From the NCBI RefSeq assembly GCF_012489685.1, contig NC_080045.1, forward strand, positions 63,705,557 to 63,769,556: a DNA stretch of 64,000 bases, written 5' to 3'. This stretch comes from Lotus japonicus. Lineage: Eukaryota > Streptophyta > Magnoliopsida > Fabales > Fabaceae. Position numbers and translations under genes: made by a program. The notes below the pieces were generated by a model, which saw only the letters and a list, made by a program, of their open reading frames with translations, had not been told where the DNA came from and searched no databases. Below are positions 53,546-64,000 of this stretch, one piece after another; position 1 is the first letter of the stretch; every line of letters starts with the position of its first letter.

Positions 53546-53772
53546 GGTGAATAACGGGAATGGTTCACCTGTGCATCTCATGGTGAATAACGGGAATGGT
53601 TCACCAATGCATTAATGATGAATAACGGGAATGGTTCATCATACGGTGAATAACGGGAATGGTTCACCAAGGATGAATAACGGGAATGGTTCATCCAGGA
53701 TGAATAACGGGAATGGTTCATCCATAGTGAAGAACAGGAATGCTTCACTTGTGGCGAACGGGAACGCGTCAC
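53546..53772. repeat. Array of about eight hairpin units in the LTR
   Basis: Units of about 20-26 bp share the loop 'ataacgggaatggt'. Arms are GGTGA/TCACC (units 1, 2, 4), GATGA/TCATC (unit 3), GGATGA/TCATCC (units 5, 6) and GTGAAG/CTTCAC (unit 7). Arm changes are matched on both sides. The ORF on the opposite strand here is a by-product. Confidence 0.88.
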
Positions 53773-54088
53773 AATCCGGATCATGATTGCATTTCACGCA
53801 TACATTCATTCTAACTGAGATTGTGTGCTGTGTGATTTATTGAAGCATTGTTAGAGCCATAACATGCTAGGATTATCTATATGTTTATATAACAACATAT
53901 ATATCTATACCCCATATCACATGTTGAGTGTATATCTACTTTATTCTGTGAGTTGACCCTAGCGCCTTGGCTTTGGTTTCATGTTTGTGTTTGGGCGGTC
54001 GGCCTGCTGCCAGACATCGACGGTGGATTGGGTTTCGATGGTCTCTCCCTCGGGGGGGGGGGGGATCAGGTTTGAGCTGGTTGATCGA

Positions 54089-56924
54089 TGTAACACCCCA
54101 ATTTCTCAACTGAGGAGTCACATTAGTAACCTAACAAAGTCTAAGGACCAATCTGCAATCCCTAAAAACCAAGGGAATTTTTTTCTGTAAAACAACTAAA
54201 CACTTCGGCTAAAAGGTTGGAAACATACCATAACTTTATTTAGATAACTTGTTTCCCGATATACAGTAATAATAGTTTACAATACCATAAGTAAGGTTCA
54301 GAATAAACATGCGCACTTTAACAGTGGCGGAAGCAAGACTTTAATAACAGAGTTCTCATAAAGTAAAAGAGACTCCAACATAATCCACAAGAAGAGAAGC
54401 AAAGCTGCTTCTCATACCTCTACTCCACCGCTTACAACTCGATCTCCAACTCGAGTAGCTATGCCTCGGCGGAAGGATCTCCATCGCCTAATAGCGTTAA
54501 GCGCCCAAACAACAAGTAGCAAATAGAAAGGGTTAACTCCATGCAATTACCATGTATAAAAGAGAAAAATCATGCTGTTCGAATTTAATTACCTGGCATG
54601 GTAAATAACTAGCAACATAACTCAACTCATATATCAACAACTTAAACATAAATCGGACTCAGATAATAATAACCTCAACAATGTAACATCAAATCAGATA
54701 TCAATAAACCAATACGAAAATCCAACAACATAGGGTCAGGTGTTAGTTCCCTATAATGCAACTATATGCTGCTAACAAAATGGATCGATCAATATCGTCT
54801 CTCAAGACGGGACAATGATAGGACACACCTCCTCATCGCCACTTATAACGTCATACATGACGGGACAATCATAGGACACACCTCCTAATCGCCACTTAAC
54901 GTCACACAAGACGGGACAATCATAGGACACACCTCCTGATAGCCACTTAGCACCTCGCAAGATGAGACAATGATAGGACACACCTCCTCATCGCCACTTG
55001 ACTCAAGCCCTATATGCCAAGTCAGACAATAACAAAGCCCACCCAAGGACCAATCCAAAGTAACCACATGTTCCATCCACTAGGAAGCAGTAACGACAGA
55101 AACCAGTAAACGGCCGAAGCCTCTCAGAAAACATTTTCCAAATTCAGCATAATAATCATAATCATCTGCCAATCAATATAAACATCTTCATCTCAAACAC
55201 AGGCAGTGCGATAAAAGCATGCAAGACTCAAAGACGCTCTAAAACCGAGTTACCCTTACCTTCGTGAGTAGAAGTTGGGCATGGAAATTGCGAACCTAGA
55301 ACAAAGAAAACACAATCATCAACACAAGCTTCACTAGGAGCAACACGATCTACTAATACTAATCGAAATCGTAAAGAAAGCCTCTAAAGCTTCAGAGTTC
55401 CTATTTAGGCACAAATTGACAACGGAGACTTCGTTCGCTAAAACGAGCATAACTCGAGCTACAGAACTCAGAATGACACGAAACCGGCGCCAAAATTTCG
55501 ACAATTGAAAGAGCTACGCAATGGCTCAGGTCATAGAGACCCAAAAATTATTTTTGGACACGGTACCCAAGCAATTAGGTTTCGGCCACTATGGAAAATA
55601 GGGTTTTCGAACTTTTTCTTCGATCTAAATCAATTCACAAGGTAGTTTTAGGGTAAAACTAAGGCAAAGAAATTGTCGGAACAATTTTCGGACAATCGGG
55701 TCGAAATACGACTATCCAGGGGCATTTTGGTCCAAAATAAAGGCTCAAAACTTCAAAGTTATCAGTTCGGAAAACAAATTTGACAGCATTGATCCTCATG
55801 ACATCCGTGACAACAAATCCTAAAGGCACGAAGTCAGATTACAGCTTTTCGACAATAAAGTTTCGAAATGTGCGACTAATGGGGTTTTGAATCAATTTTT
55901 CAGATCTTGGACAACTGAATCGCAATCGGCGATTACTGACAGAGGTTTTAGACTCATGGGAACATAAGGAACATAACCCAACCAAGAAATCAAGGAAATC
56001 GGACAATTTTAGAAAAAGCTCAAAACTGTGAGCACAGAAACGACTTCAGAAACGCAACAGAAACAGTAAACAGAGGTAGGATTCATGCTAGTCACCTCAA
56101 TACCTAGAAGTAGGGACGAACTGCACGAAGATTGGTCAAGTTTTCGCGAAAATTTCTCCTCTCCTCCTCTCTCCTTGCTCGCGGCCTTGAATGGGTGAGA
56201 ATGAAGAGATTTTGCTTTTTCGAGCTATTTATAGGCGGGTGAAATCGCGGGAAAATGAAAATTTCGCGATTCCGATTTTTGCAGCACGTCCACCGAGGAA
56301 TTTTAAGAGAGATTCTGGCGTCAGAATTCCAGAACTCAAAACAATTATCTATGATTTGGGAAAAACGATATCAAAAATCCCAAAGGCGGTGTAAGTTAAT
56401 CTGTCCCGTTAAACTACTTTTTGCTGTGATGCTCAGACGACAAAACTTCCTTCTGAAGAAAGATTGGAAATGTCGAAACAAATCTGGCAACGCGGACGGA
56501 AACTTCGTTAGAAGTCCCGAATAGAAAAAGTCTTCATCCATCGCTCGAATCTAGGGTTTCGAAGCAAGGAAATTAGCGTCGTCGGACTTCCGAAAAGTGA
56601 ATACTATCGTGCGTACAGTCTAGAGTTCCGAAATGAAACGCTGGTCGAAGGAAAAATAAAGAAAATCTTTAAATTTTCCAAGGATTCGAAATCTCACTTA
56701 AAACGTTGCTCTAAAGCGAAATTAGCCTATTCTGGACACGCTTGCCATAAGGCGGGTGTGCAGACGACTCGCTCTAATTCCTAAAATGACTACGCAACAT
56801 TCCTCAAGCAATTCCTGAACTTTCTTCTTCATTAATCTTTCTCAAATATCAAACTCCTGTCACGCTTACACTGATTCTACGCGTGAGTCGGAAATTAGCT
56901 TGTTCTGAAAATCCAGGTCTTACA
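54089..56924 (-). repeat. 3' LTR of the minus-strand gypsy element, 2.8 kb
   Basis: On the minus strand it runs TGTAAGACC ... GGGGTGTTACA, giving TG...CA ends. The start lies directly after the polypurine tract that follows the pol stop codon. It contains its own tandem array. Confidence 0.88.
54806..55000. repeat. Four-copy tandem repeat in the gypsy LTR, about 50 bp units
   Basis: Units contain 'gacgggacaatSatagg' followed by acacacctcct and 'gccactt'. Copies start near 54806, 54860, 54911 and 54961, the last beginning gatgagac. Confidence 0.9.
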
Positions 56925-56961
56925 ATACTACCCCCCAAAAAGAAAGTTTCGTCCTCGAAAC

Positions 56962-59124
56962 TTAAGGCTCAGTGAAGAGTTCCGGATACTGTTCCTTCAT
57001 CCTCTCTTCTAGTTCCCAAGTAGCATCGCCCGTGACTTGGTTCCAAATCACTTTTACCAGAGGAACCTGCTTGTTCCTCAACTGCTTGATCCTACGTTCC
57101 TCAATCCTCATTGGTGCCACTTCAAAAGACAAGTTGTCTCTAAGCTGAATATCATCTTCCTTGATGATGTGAGAGGGATCAGGAATATACTTCCTCAATT
57201 GTGACACGTGTAGCACATCATGAATCTTGGAAAGAAAAGGTGGCAACGCAATCCGATAAGCTACTTTACCGACTCGCTCGATAATCTGATACGGTCCAAT
57301 GAACTTCGGTGTCAGCTTCCTCGACTTTATCGCTCTTCCCACTCCGGTAGTTGGTGTCACGCGAAGAAACACATGGTCTCCCGCCTCAAACTCTAACTCT
57401 CTCCGTCGTGTGTCAGCATAACTCTTCTGTCGACTCTGTGACGTCCTCATCTTCTCTTGTATTTGCTTTACTTTCTCAGTAGTTTGTTGTACTAATTCAG
57501 GTCCAACGAGAAGATGTTCGCCATCTTGAAACCAACATAAAGGAGTTCTACATCTCCTCCCATACAAAGCCTCATAAGGTGCCATTCCAATACTAGCATG
57601 AAAACTGTTGTTATAAGTAAACTCGATCAACGGCAACAGCTCATCCCAGCTTTCTTGACTATCCAGAACACAGGCTCGCAGCAAGTCTTCCAATGACTGT
57701 ATTGTCCTCTCTGTCTGTCCATCCGTCTGAGGGTGATAGGCAGAGCTCAACCTCAACTTCGTCCCAAGCGCCTCGTGCAACGCCTTCCAGAAATGCGAAG
57801 TAAACTTCGGATCTCTGTCAGAAACAATACTCGATGGTACTCCATGAAGTCGTACAATCTCAGCGACATACACTTTTGCAAGTGCCTCCACATTGAACGT
57901 GGTCTTCACCGGTATGAAATGTGCTGACTTCGTCAGACGGTCCACAATGACCCAAATGGAATCAAATCTCTTCCTCGTAGCTGGCAAAGCTACCACGAAA
58001 TCCATAGAGATACTGTCCCACTTCCACTCCGGCACATCAAGTGACTGTAACATACCCGCTGGATTTTGATGTTCTATCTTCGCCTTCTGACATGTCAGAC
58101 ATGCCGCCACAAACTCTGCTACATTCTTCTTCATTCCTGGCCACCAAAAATTCAACTTTAGATCTTGATACATCTTTGTCGATCCCGGATGAATACTCAA
58201 TCTGCTCTTGTGACCTTCGTCAAGAATCATCCTTCTCAACTCCATGTCCAATGGTACGCAGACACGTCCTTTGCAACGCAGAATGTTGTCAGTTCCTACC
58301 TCAAAATCCGGCGCTTTTCCCGAAATGATCAAGTTCCGTTTCTCGCTCAGCTCCTCATCTAACAGTTGTTTCACCTTGATCTCGTTCAGAAAATCACTAG
58401 TGATCGTCACCATCCCAAAGCTCAATTTTCCAGGTGTCACTTGCATACCCAAACTGAGGTCGCGAAAAGTCTCGATAAGTTCCAATTCCTTAATCATCAA
58501 CGATGAAACATGAATTGTCTGGCGACTCAGTGCGTCTGCTACAACATTTGCTTTTCCTGGGTGGTACAACAAAGTGAAATCATAGTCCTTGATGAATTCC
58601 ACCCAACGCCTTTGTCTCATATTCAGATCCTTCTGATCGAACAGGTACTTCAAGCTCTTATGATCACTAAAAACAGTGAAAGTGCTCCCATAAAGATAGT
58701 GCCTCCAAATCTTGAGCGCAAATACCACAGCCGCTAACTCCAAATCGTGCGTAGGATAGTTCCGTTCATGTATCTTCAATTGCCTTGAAGAATAAGCCAC
58801 AGCCTTTCGGTGTTGCATCAACACACAACCCAAACCTTGGTACGAAGCATCGCAGTAAACCTCGTAGGGTTCCTTCTCTTGTGGTAATGTCAGAACTGGC
58901 GCGGTCGTCAAACGCTTCTTCATATCTTGGAAACTCTGTTCACAATCCTCTGTCCAAGCAAAAGGTTGGTTCTTCCGGGTGAGTTTCGTCAATGGTCCTG
59001 CAATCTTAGCAAAACCTTCGATGAATCGTCGGTAATATCCAGCTAAACCGATGAAACTCCTTATATCTGTCACAGTCTTAGGACGCTCCCATGCAAGTAC
59101 CGCTTCCACTTTACTGGGATCCAC
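56962..59124 (-). CDS. Gypsy pol: RT thumb, RNase H, integrase, chromodomain
   Basis: 720-codon open frame. Residues 1-75 are the C-terminal RT/connection ([14 protein letters not shown]). RNase H has catalytic Asp92, Glu129, Asp154 and Asp197. The integrase HHCC zinc finger is His305, His312, Cys342 and Cys345. The integrase catalytic triad is Asp375, Asp436 and Glu472, with D,D35E spacing between the last two. A GPF/Y-like module ([12 protein letters not shown]) follows at about 630-660. The C-terminus (about 665-718) looks like a chromodomain (VIW...ATWELEERM). It stops at 56962, close to the LTR. The ATG at 59124 is internal to the original polyprotein, which continues upstream out of frame. 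Residue counts are mine from the reading. Confidence 0.92.
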   Translation of the reverse strand: MDPSKVEAVLAWERPKTVTDIRSFIGLAGYYRRFIEGFAKIAGPLTKLTRKNQPFAWTEDCEQSFQDMKKRLTTAPVLTLPQEKEPYEVYCDASYQGLGCVLMQHRKAVAYSSRQLKIHERNYPTHDLELAAVVFALKIWRHYLYGSTFTVFSDHKSLKYLFDQKDLNMRQRRWVEFIKDYDFTLLYHPGKANVVADALSRQTIHVSSLMIKELELIETFRDLSLGMQVTPGKLSFGMVTITSDFLNEIKVKQLLDEELSEKRNLIISGKAPDFEVGTDNILRCKGRVCVPLDMELRRMILDEGHKSRLSIHPGSTKMYQDLKLNFWWPGMKKNVAEFVAACLTCQKAKIEHQNPAGMLQSLDVPEWKWDSISMDFVVALPATRKRFDSIWVIVDRLTKSAHFIPVKTTFNVEALAKVYVAEIVRLHGVPSSIVSDRDPKFTSHFWKALHEALGTKLRLSSAYHPQTDGQTERTIQSLEDLLRACVLDSQESWDELLPLIEFTYNNSFHASIGMAPYEALYGRRCRTPLCWFQDGEHLLVGPELVQQTTEKVKQIQEKMRTSQSRQKSYADTRRRELEFEAGDHVFLRVTPTTGVGRAIKSRKLTPKFIGPYQIIERVGKVAYRIALPPFLSKIHDVLHVSQLRKYIPDPSHIIKEDDIQLRDNLSFEVAPMRIEERRIKQLRNKQVPLVKVIWNQVTGDATWELEERMKEQYPELFTEP

Positions 59125-59163
59125 AGCAATACCCTCCTTTGAGATGACATGTCCTAAAAAACT

Positions 59164-60000
59164 TTACTTCTTCGAGCCAAAATTCACACTTTGTCGCGTT
59201 AGCATACAATACCTTATCCGAAGAACTTGTAATACTTGACGTAGATGTTCCTCGTGTTCTTCACGATTCCTCGAGTAGATCAAGATGTCGTCGATGAACA
59301 CCACAACGAAGCGATCCAAGAATGGATGAAAGATCCTATTCATGTAGTCCATGAATACAGCTGGTGCATTCGTAACTCCAACGGCATCACCAAGTACTCA
59401 TAGTGCCCATAGCGTGTCCTAAACGCCGTCTTTTGAATATCCTCATCCTTGACTCTAATCTGGTGATATCCCGATCTCAGGTCAATCTTCGAGAAATAGC
59501 AGCACCCTTCAACTGATCCATCAAATCGTCAATCCTTGGCAACGGATAACGGTTTTTATCGTGACTTTGTTCAACTGTCGATAATCCACACAAAGTCGCG
59601 ATCTTCCGTCTTTCTTCTTCACAAGCAGCACTGACGCTCCCACGGAGAAACGCTAGGTCGGATAAACCCCTTCTTGGTTAAATCTTCGAGTTGACTCTTC
59701 AGCTCAGTCAGTTCTGCCGGTGCCATACGATACGGTGCGATTGATATAGGTCCAGTGCCTGGGACTATATCAATTGTGAACTCCATATCTCTGACCAGAG
59801 GTATTCCAGGTACGTCTTCGGGGAACACATCCTCGAAATCTTGCACAACAGCAATTCCGTGTACTCCATTCTCCTTAGCTTCCACCACGGTTGTAGACAT
59901 GAGAGAACTCAAAGCTCCTTTCCTCAAAGAAAGCTTTGAAAAGTACGAGTTCAGGAACTCAGCGAGTCCAGCATCGGGAAAGATAATTACCTTATTGGCG
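59164..60000 (-). pseudogene. Frameshifted RT N-terminal part of the gypsy pol
   Basis: Fragments in different frames. 59619-60000 reads a protease/RT linker and RT start ([41 protein letters not shown]). 59164-59352 reads the RT catalytic region with FIDDILIYS. Several one-base shifts and stops separate these from each other and from the intact frame starting at 59124. The element cannot make a full polyprotein from this copy. Confidence 0.85.
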
Positions 60001-60100
60001 NNNNNNNNNNNNNNNNNNNNNNNNNNNNNNNNNNNNNNNNNNNNNNNNNNNNNNNNNNNNNNNNNNNNNNNNNNNNNNNNNNNNNNNNNNNNNNNNNNNN
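60001..60100. other. Assembly gap, 100 N
   Basis: Exactly 100 N, the conventional placeholder for a gap of unknown size. The two sides do not belong to one element. Confidence 0.99.
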
Positions 60101-62206
60101 GTCCGAAATATTTCGGATATATCGATTCCGATATGCATCGGATGGTAAAGTTCCGAACACTGTTACTATTAAATCCAAAACACGGGCTCATTTCTCATTT
60201 CATTCCGAAATCCTTCTTGAACTTCCATTTCCGAAGCCCTCCAAACCTTCACAGCCTTCATCGAGCTCGCCTTCATCAGAGCTCTCTCTTCATCATCTTC
60301 TTCGGAGCTCTCTTCTTCGTCATCTTCTTCGTCAACTGCAATAGAGGTAATCTTCGTCATCTTCTTGTTAGGGTTAGGGATTCGAATGGGTTTTAGGGAT
60401 TCTTGAAATTAATTTGTGGATTTAGGGCTTTAGCGATTTGAAGATGTCTGATTGTTGGGTGAAATTGTTGGGTGAAATTGTTGGGTGAAATTGTTCATGA
60501 ACGGGCACCATGTTTTCACACCCCAGAACGAATTGAAATCCACATCCCTTTCACTGTTTGTTATCTACCCTGAGTTTTGAGTTCTGGAAGCTGCATTTTC
60601 TCACCTGTTATCTACCATGTTTGCATTTATTTTTCTTAACATTGATCCATTAGTTTTTATTGATAGGCAAGCAGTTGAAACTGTGAAATTCCCCTCTGAA
60701 CTTAAGAACTTGAGCAAAAAGATTTGATTGAGCACAAAGGGAGAACTTGACTTATCTTGTTTCAGGTACACTTACTCTCAATCTCATGAATAATTGAGAC
60801 AGAACCATTACTCTTTTCTAGCATAACTTTTGATTTGCATGAAATGGTAGCTGTGGAACAATAAATATAGGAAGTATGTATACGTGTGTCATCATTGAGA
60901 AATCATGCTAATGGGACTAAATGATAGACAAGTTAAAGTTGAAATTCATGTAATTATACCTGAGACTCAAGACACCAAGTCAGTAGCTGCATAGCTGCAT
61001 ATATTTTTTTGTAAGCAGTAGCACTATCCTTCAAGTTTCTAATACTATCCAATTTATATTGCCTAGTTTGATTACTATGTCTTTTTCCCAATGTATTTTC
61101 TATTATAACAAAAACATTAAGGAAGAAATCATTCAGTACTAATACCATGGAGTATTTGGGTCCCAAAATATTACCATTATCTCAATCTTTGGTCTGTAAC
61201 AAATCTGATCCTATCTCACCTGCCCAGATCCTATCTCAATCTTTGGTCTGTAACAAGTCAGTAGCTGCATATATTTTTTTGTAAGCAGTAGCACTATCCT
61301 TCAGGTTTCTAATACTATCCAATTTATACAAATCCTGTGACCAGACTATACCATGTTAATGGAACAATAACCAGACCTCTGTTTGTTTTACTATGTGCAA
61401 ATATTTTGATGCCATATTTGGTATCTTTGGTGCTGCTGTGTAAAATTAGCTACCATTGACTCATCTATTGACTCCAATTCCAGTTATCTACATAATTATG
61501 CATGATTAATGACAGAATGTTATGGAGTTAGCTACCATTGAAAGTCTGGGAGAATTGCTCTAGAGTTGTGCATGATTTAATGACAGAATTGCTCTAGAGT
61601 TAATGACAGAGTTATGCATGATTTAATGACAGAATTGTTCATGAGTTAATGACAGAATTGCTCAATAGTGATTGATTTCACCACTAGAACACATTTAAAT
61701 TCTTGTGGGATGTTGGTTCTTGGTGAGAGAAGAAAGGGGGTGAAAGAGATGTATTATAAATAGAGGGACAGTACTAGTCTCATGTTGATGTTATCAATAG
61801 GAGTTAAGCTCAAAATCTTATGTATCAACACAGCTGATCATGTCAATAATGCTAACATTCACTAATCACATTTCAGCTAGGGTATAGTCACCAAGTGTTA
61901 AACCAACCTCCAACAATAATTGAAGATAATGGGCTGATGTAACCAGATTTATATAGTATGCTTGCATTGTATCAGCTTATGAACTCCAAATGATGTAACC
62001 AGATTTATATAGTATGCTTGCATTGTTCCACTTCTGTTTGTTTCTTTTAATATTGATCATGTTTAAAGAAAAGTTGATCTAAACATCCTCAACATACTTG
62101 ATAATCTGTCTTGGTACATATCTCTTGCTGATTGCATGAATATTCAGTTATAAAGCTCATCAATTGGTACTTTTACAATTATCTGATTAGTATTATTTTT
62201 TAATAG
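60101..62206. other. Non-coding upstream region of the MAIN-like gene
   Basis: CT/GAA-rich sequence at 60200-60360 could be a 5' UTR. 'gggtgaaattgtt' is repeated three times at about 60457-60495. There are local duplications: 60976-61060 resembles 61256-61328; 'tgatgtaaccagatttatat' recurs near 61936 and 61992; 'aatgacagaattg' recurs four times at 61575-61660. No coding exon is identified. Confidence 0.5.
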
Positions 62207-64000
62207 ATGGCTAAGAGGAAGAGCCAAGGGCGCAGGAAATCACATGTTGCTGGGAGCTCCCATGATGCCACGGAGGATGTTGAGGATCGCCACACAGCCC
62301 CGGATGATGTTGAGGATCGCCACAGACGGCTGCATGCTTCTTTTCGTAGAGTCAGAGGCAGATTTGGTGAGGACCAGGATGTTGGTGGGACATCAAATGA
62401 GGAGCGTCGAGACCCTTGTGAGATGATTCCTGAGCCTTCTCCGCCTTCTCCGCCTTCTCGTCAGACGACTCCCGAGCCTTCTCCGCCTTCTCGTCAGATG
62501 ACTCCTCAGAGTTCGACAGAGAGTGAGCATGAGGTTGATGTGGAGCATGAGGTTGATGTGGAGCTTCAGGTTGATGTGGAGCCTGAGGTTGGTGTGGAGC
62601 TTGAGGGTGATGCTGGAGCACGACGGGATGAGGTGCCAGTCCAGACAGAGGCACCGTTTCCAGGGGGGCCTGATGATCTGTCACTGTTGGTCCGTTACCC
62701 ACATCACGTTGCGCCGTGTCTGTGGCATCATATTATAGGCACCGACCCGCGTTACCCCGATAGAGGTGTGTTGAAGTTTGCCAGCGCTGGGATGAAGCTG
62801 GCAAAGCTGACATGTGAGGGCGAGGGAGACGATATGAGCGCTGTTCGTCAGCGTGTGGAGGGGACCGGACTCTATCCGCTCTTCAGTTGCACCTATCTGG
62901 AGATAGACACACCCCTTCTATCTGCCCTCGTCGAGAGATGGCATGAGGATACCAGCAGCTTCCACATGCCATTCGGGGAGATGACCATCACCCTGGATGA
63001 CGTGTCATCTATACTTCATTTGCCTATGGGTGATAGGTTTTATACTCCCGGACAGGCCAGCAGAGAACAGGCAGCGGAGACCTGTGTTCTGCTCTTAGGA
63101 GGGGTAGCCACGGACTACATCATGGAGTTTAAGGCGGTGAAGACCATTGGCTTGCGATTCGGGTTCTTGCAGACTCTTTACACTAGGGCTCTTGCTGGTT
63201 AGTTGTACTGTATACTTAATTTATTTGCAACTATTATATGTGAATTAAATGATTAATGGTTTCTTTGTTGTACTTTAGAGCATCGGCATGACCATGCAGC
63301 ACGGATGTGGCTACTTCACCTCCTCGGCTCGACCTTGTTTGCGAACAAGAGTGGAGGACACTACACTTCTGTCCATTGGATCGGCATGCTGCAGCACCTT
63401 GATCGGGTGTCAGAGTATGCGTGGGGCGCCATTGCACTAGCTACACTGTATGATGCACTTGGTCATGCCTCACGGAGGAAGACCAAGCAGATGAGCGGTT
63501 GTTCTTCCCTCCTGGTAGCTTGGGTGTTTGAGCACTTCCCACCCACCATTATTCAGCGGATTGAGGTCCCCGAGTACACGGAGGACCAGCCCAGAGCGTG
63601 CAGGTGGATGGAGTCCCGGGCTGGGCATGCTGGACTGATGGAGAGGCGAGTTCTCTTCGATGAGATGACGGCAGAGGACGTCATATGGACACCGTATGAG
63701 GAGCACAGGAGTCACAGAGAGCTGGACGTCCGAGCTTTATACTCAGGCTACATCCGGACTCCCATCCGGACGGTCGTGCGACCTCATCTTCCTGAGCGTG
63801 TGATGCGGCAGTTTGGGTACGTGCAGCCTATCCCGCGACACCCATCTGTTGTGATGGGCATGAGTTCTGCTGCGGAGGTCGTTGATGCAGCATACCAGGA
63901 TTATGAGCCACACTTGATTCCAGGGGGGGTCCCTAGTATAGTGGATGGAGCGGCAGTAGATGATTACCTGGACTGGTACACCGGTGTATCTCACCGGTTC
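62207..64000 (+). CDS. MAIN-like plant mobile domain (PMD) protein, 3' end beyond window
   Basis: Exon 1 is 62207-63197, intron 63198-63278 (GT/AG, phase 1), and exon 2 runs from 63279 in frame to the window end. The N-terminus is basic, then low-complexity with duplicated VEDRH, PSPPSRQ and EVDVE(X)n repeats. The aminotransferase-like/PMD region (PF10536 type) starts near residue 150. Its hallmark is FHMPFGEMTITLDDVSSILH followed by LPMGDRF, then a Trp-rich second half (MWLLHLLGSTLF, AWGAIALATLYDAL). MAIN/MAIL proteins are nuclear and act in genome stability and silencing in Arabidopsis. The same domain is also carried by MULE and gypsy transposons, so this may be a TE-borne copy; the repeat-rich setting favours that. 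The coding region is more GC-rich than its surroundings. Confidence 0.8.

Larger units (their letters stand above)
50486..54088 (+). mobile_element. Plus-oriented gypsy-type LTR, interrupted at its 3' side
   Basis: It starts TGTAAGACC, the same 5' LTR start as the minus-strand element (56924 reading leftward). It aligns with that LTR over roughly the first 500 bp (50486-51000 against the reverse complement of 56400-56924). After that the two diverge. The expected 3' end (...GTTACA) is not reached before another element starts at 54089, so this LTR appears broken by insertion. It contains two tandem arrays near its right end. No protein-coding gene is seen inside. Confidence 0.65.
54089..60000 (-). 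mobile_element. Ty3/gypsy chromodomain retrotransposon, 3' part (5' part lost in gap)
   Basis: On the minus strand the order is RT, RNase H, integrase, chromodomain-like end, polypurine tract (GGGGGG at about 56931-56936) and 3' LTR. This is the Tekay/Del-like gypsy arrangement. The left flank is the plus-oriented LTR, with 'atcga' just outside. The 5' LTR, gag and protease are not in the window because the sequence breaks at the N run. RT is damaged; the rest is intact. Confidence 0.85.

Noticed and set aside
53546..53772. CRISPR-like array
   Set aside because: The repeats are contiguous hairpin units without unique spacers, in a plant LTR.
53578..53784. 68-residue ORF with repeated NHSRYS
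   Set aside because: It is the reverse translation of the LTR minisatellite, with no gene structure.
59755..60396. 213-residue plus-strand ORF running through the N run
   Set aside because: It crosses the assembly gap and lies antisense to the gypsy RT, so it is an artefact.

Overview
This is a plant nuclear window, most likely from a eudicot and plausibly a legume. The evidence is split genes with GT/AG introns, plant-specific families (plant alpha-tubulin, SKIP22-type F-box protein, phytosulfokine precursor, defensin-like peptide, MAIN-like plant mobile domain protein), AT-rich spacers, and many plant transposon types. There are no prokaryotic operons, rRNA genes or CRISPR arrays. One 100-N assembly gap lies at 60001-60100.

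Genic left half (1-36 kb): an alpha-tubulin gene with four coding exons lies on the minus strand (1046-4145). A single-exon SKIP22-like F-box/PI31-like gene follows on the minus strand (8162-9559). A large plus-strand gene with 28 coding exons encodes a PRP40A-type splicing factor of about 1011 residues (16851-28844). Two small secreted-peptide genes converge on each other: a two-exon phytosulfokine precursor on the plus strand (32614-32982) and a two-exon cysteine-rich defensin-like peptide on the minus strand (34720-35447). The spacers between them hold a tRNA-derived SINE with an 11-bp target duplication, a hAT-like MITE, a long-TIR MITE just upstream of the F-box gene, two minisatellite arrays, a copia gag relic, and a 3.5-kb solo LTR with a perfect 5-bp target duplication.

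Repeat-dominated right half (36-64 kb): a 1.8-kb poly(A)-tailed retroposon carrying a degraded ORF with two AT-hooks has a perfect 19-bp target duplication. It is followed by a probable non-autonomous Helitron of up to about 7.7 kb, with a clear 3' hairpin plus CTAG|T terminus and exon-like fragments inside. Then come retroelement relics and a plus-oriented gypsy-type LTR (50486-54088). A minus-oriented chromodomain gypsy element (54089-60000) appears to be inserted into that LTR; it has an LTR and a long intact RNase H-integrase-chromodomain ORF, but a frameshifted reverse-transcriptase region, and its 5' half is lost in the gap. To the right of the gap the sequence is unrelated and leads into a MAIN-like plant mobile domain gene cut off by the window end.

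The host genes do unrelated jobs (microtubules, ubiquitin/proteasome, spliceosome, peptide signalling, defence-like peptide) and form no pathway cluster. All family assignments come from reading motifs in the translated sequence. No database search was run.
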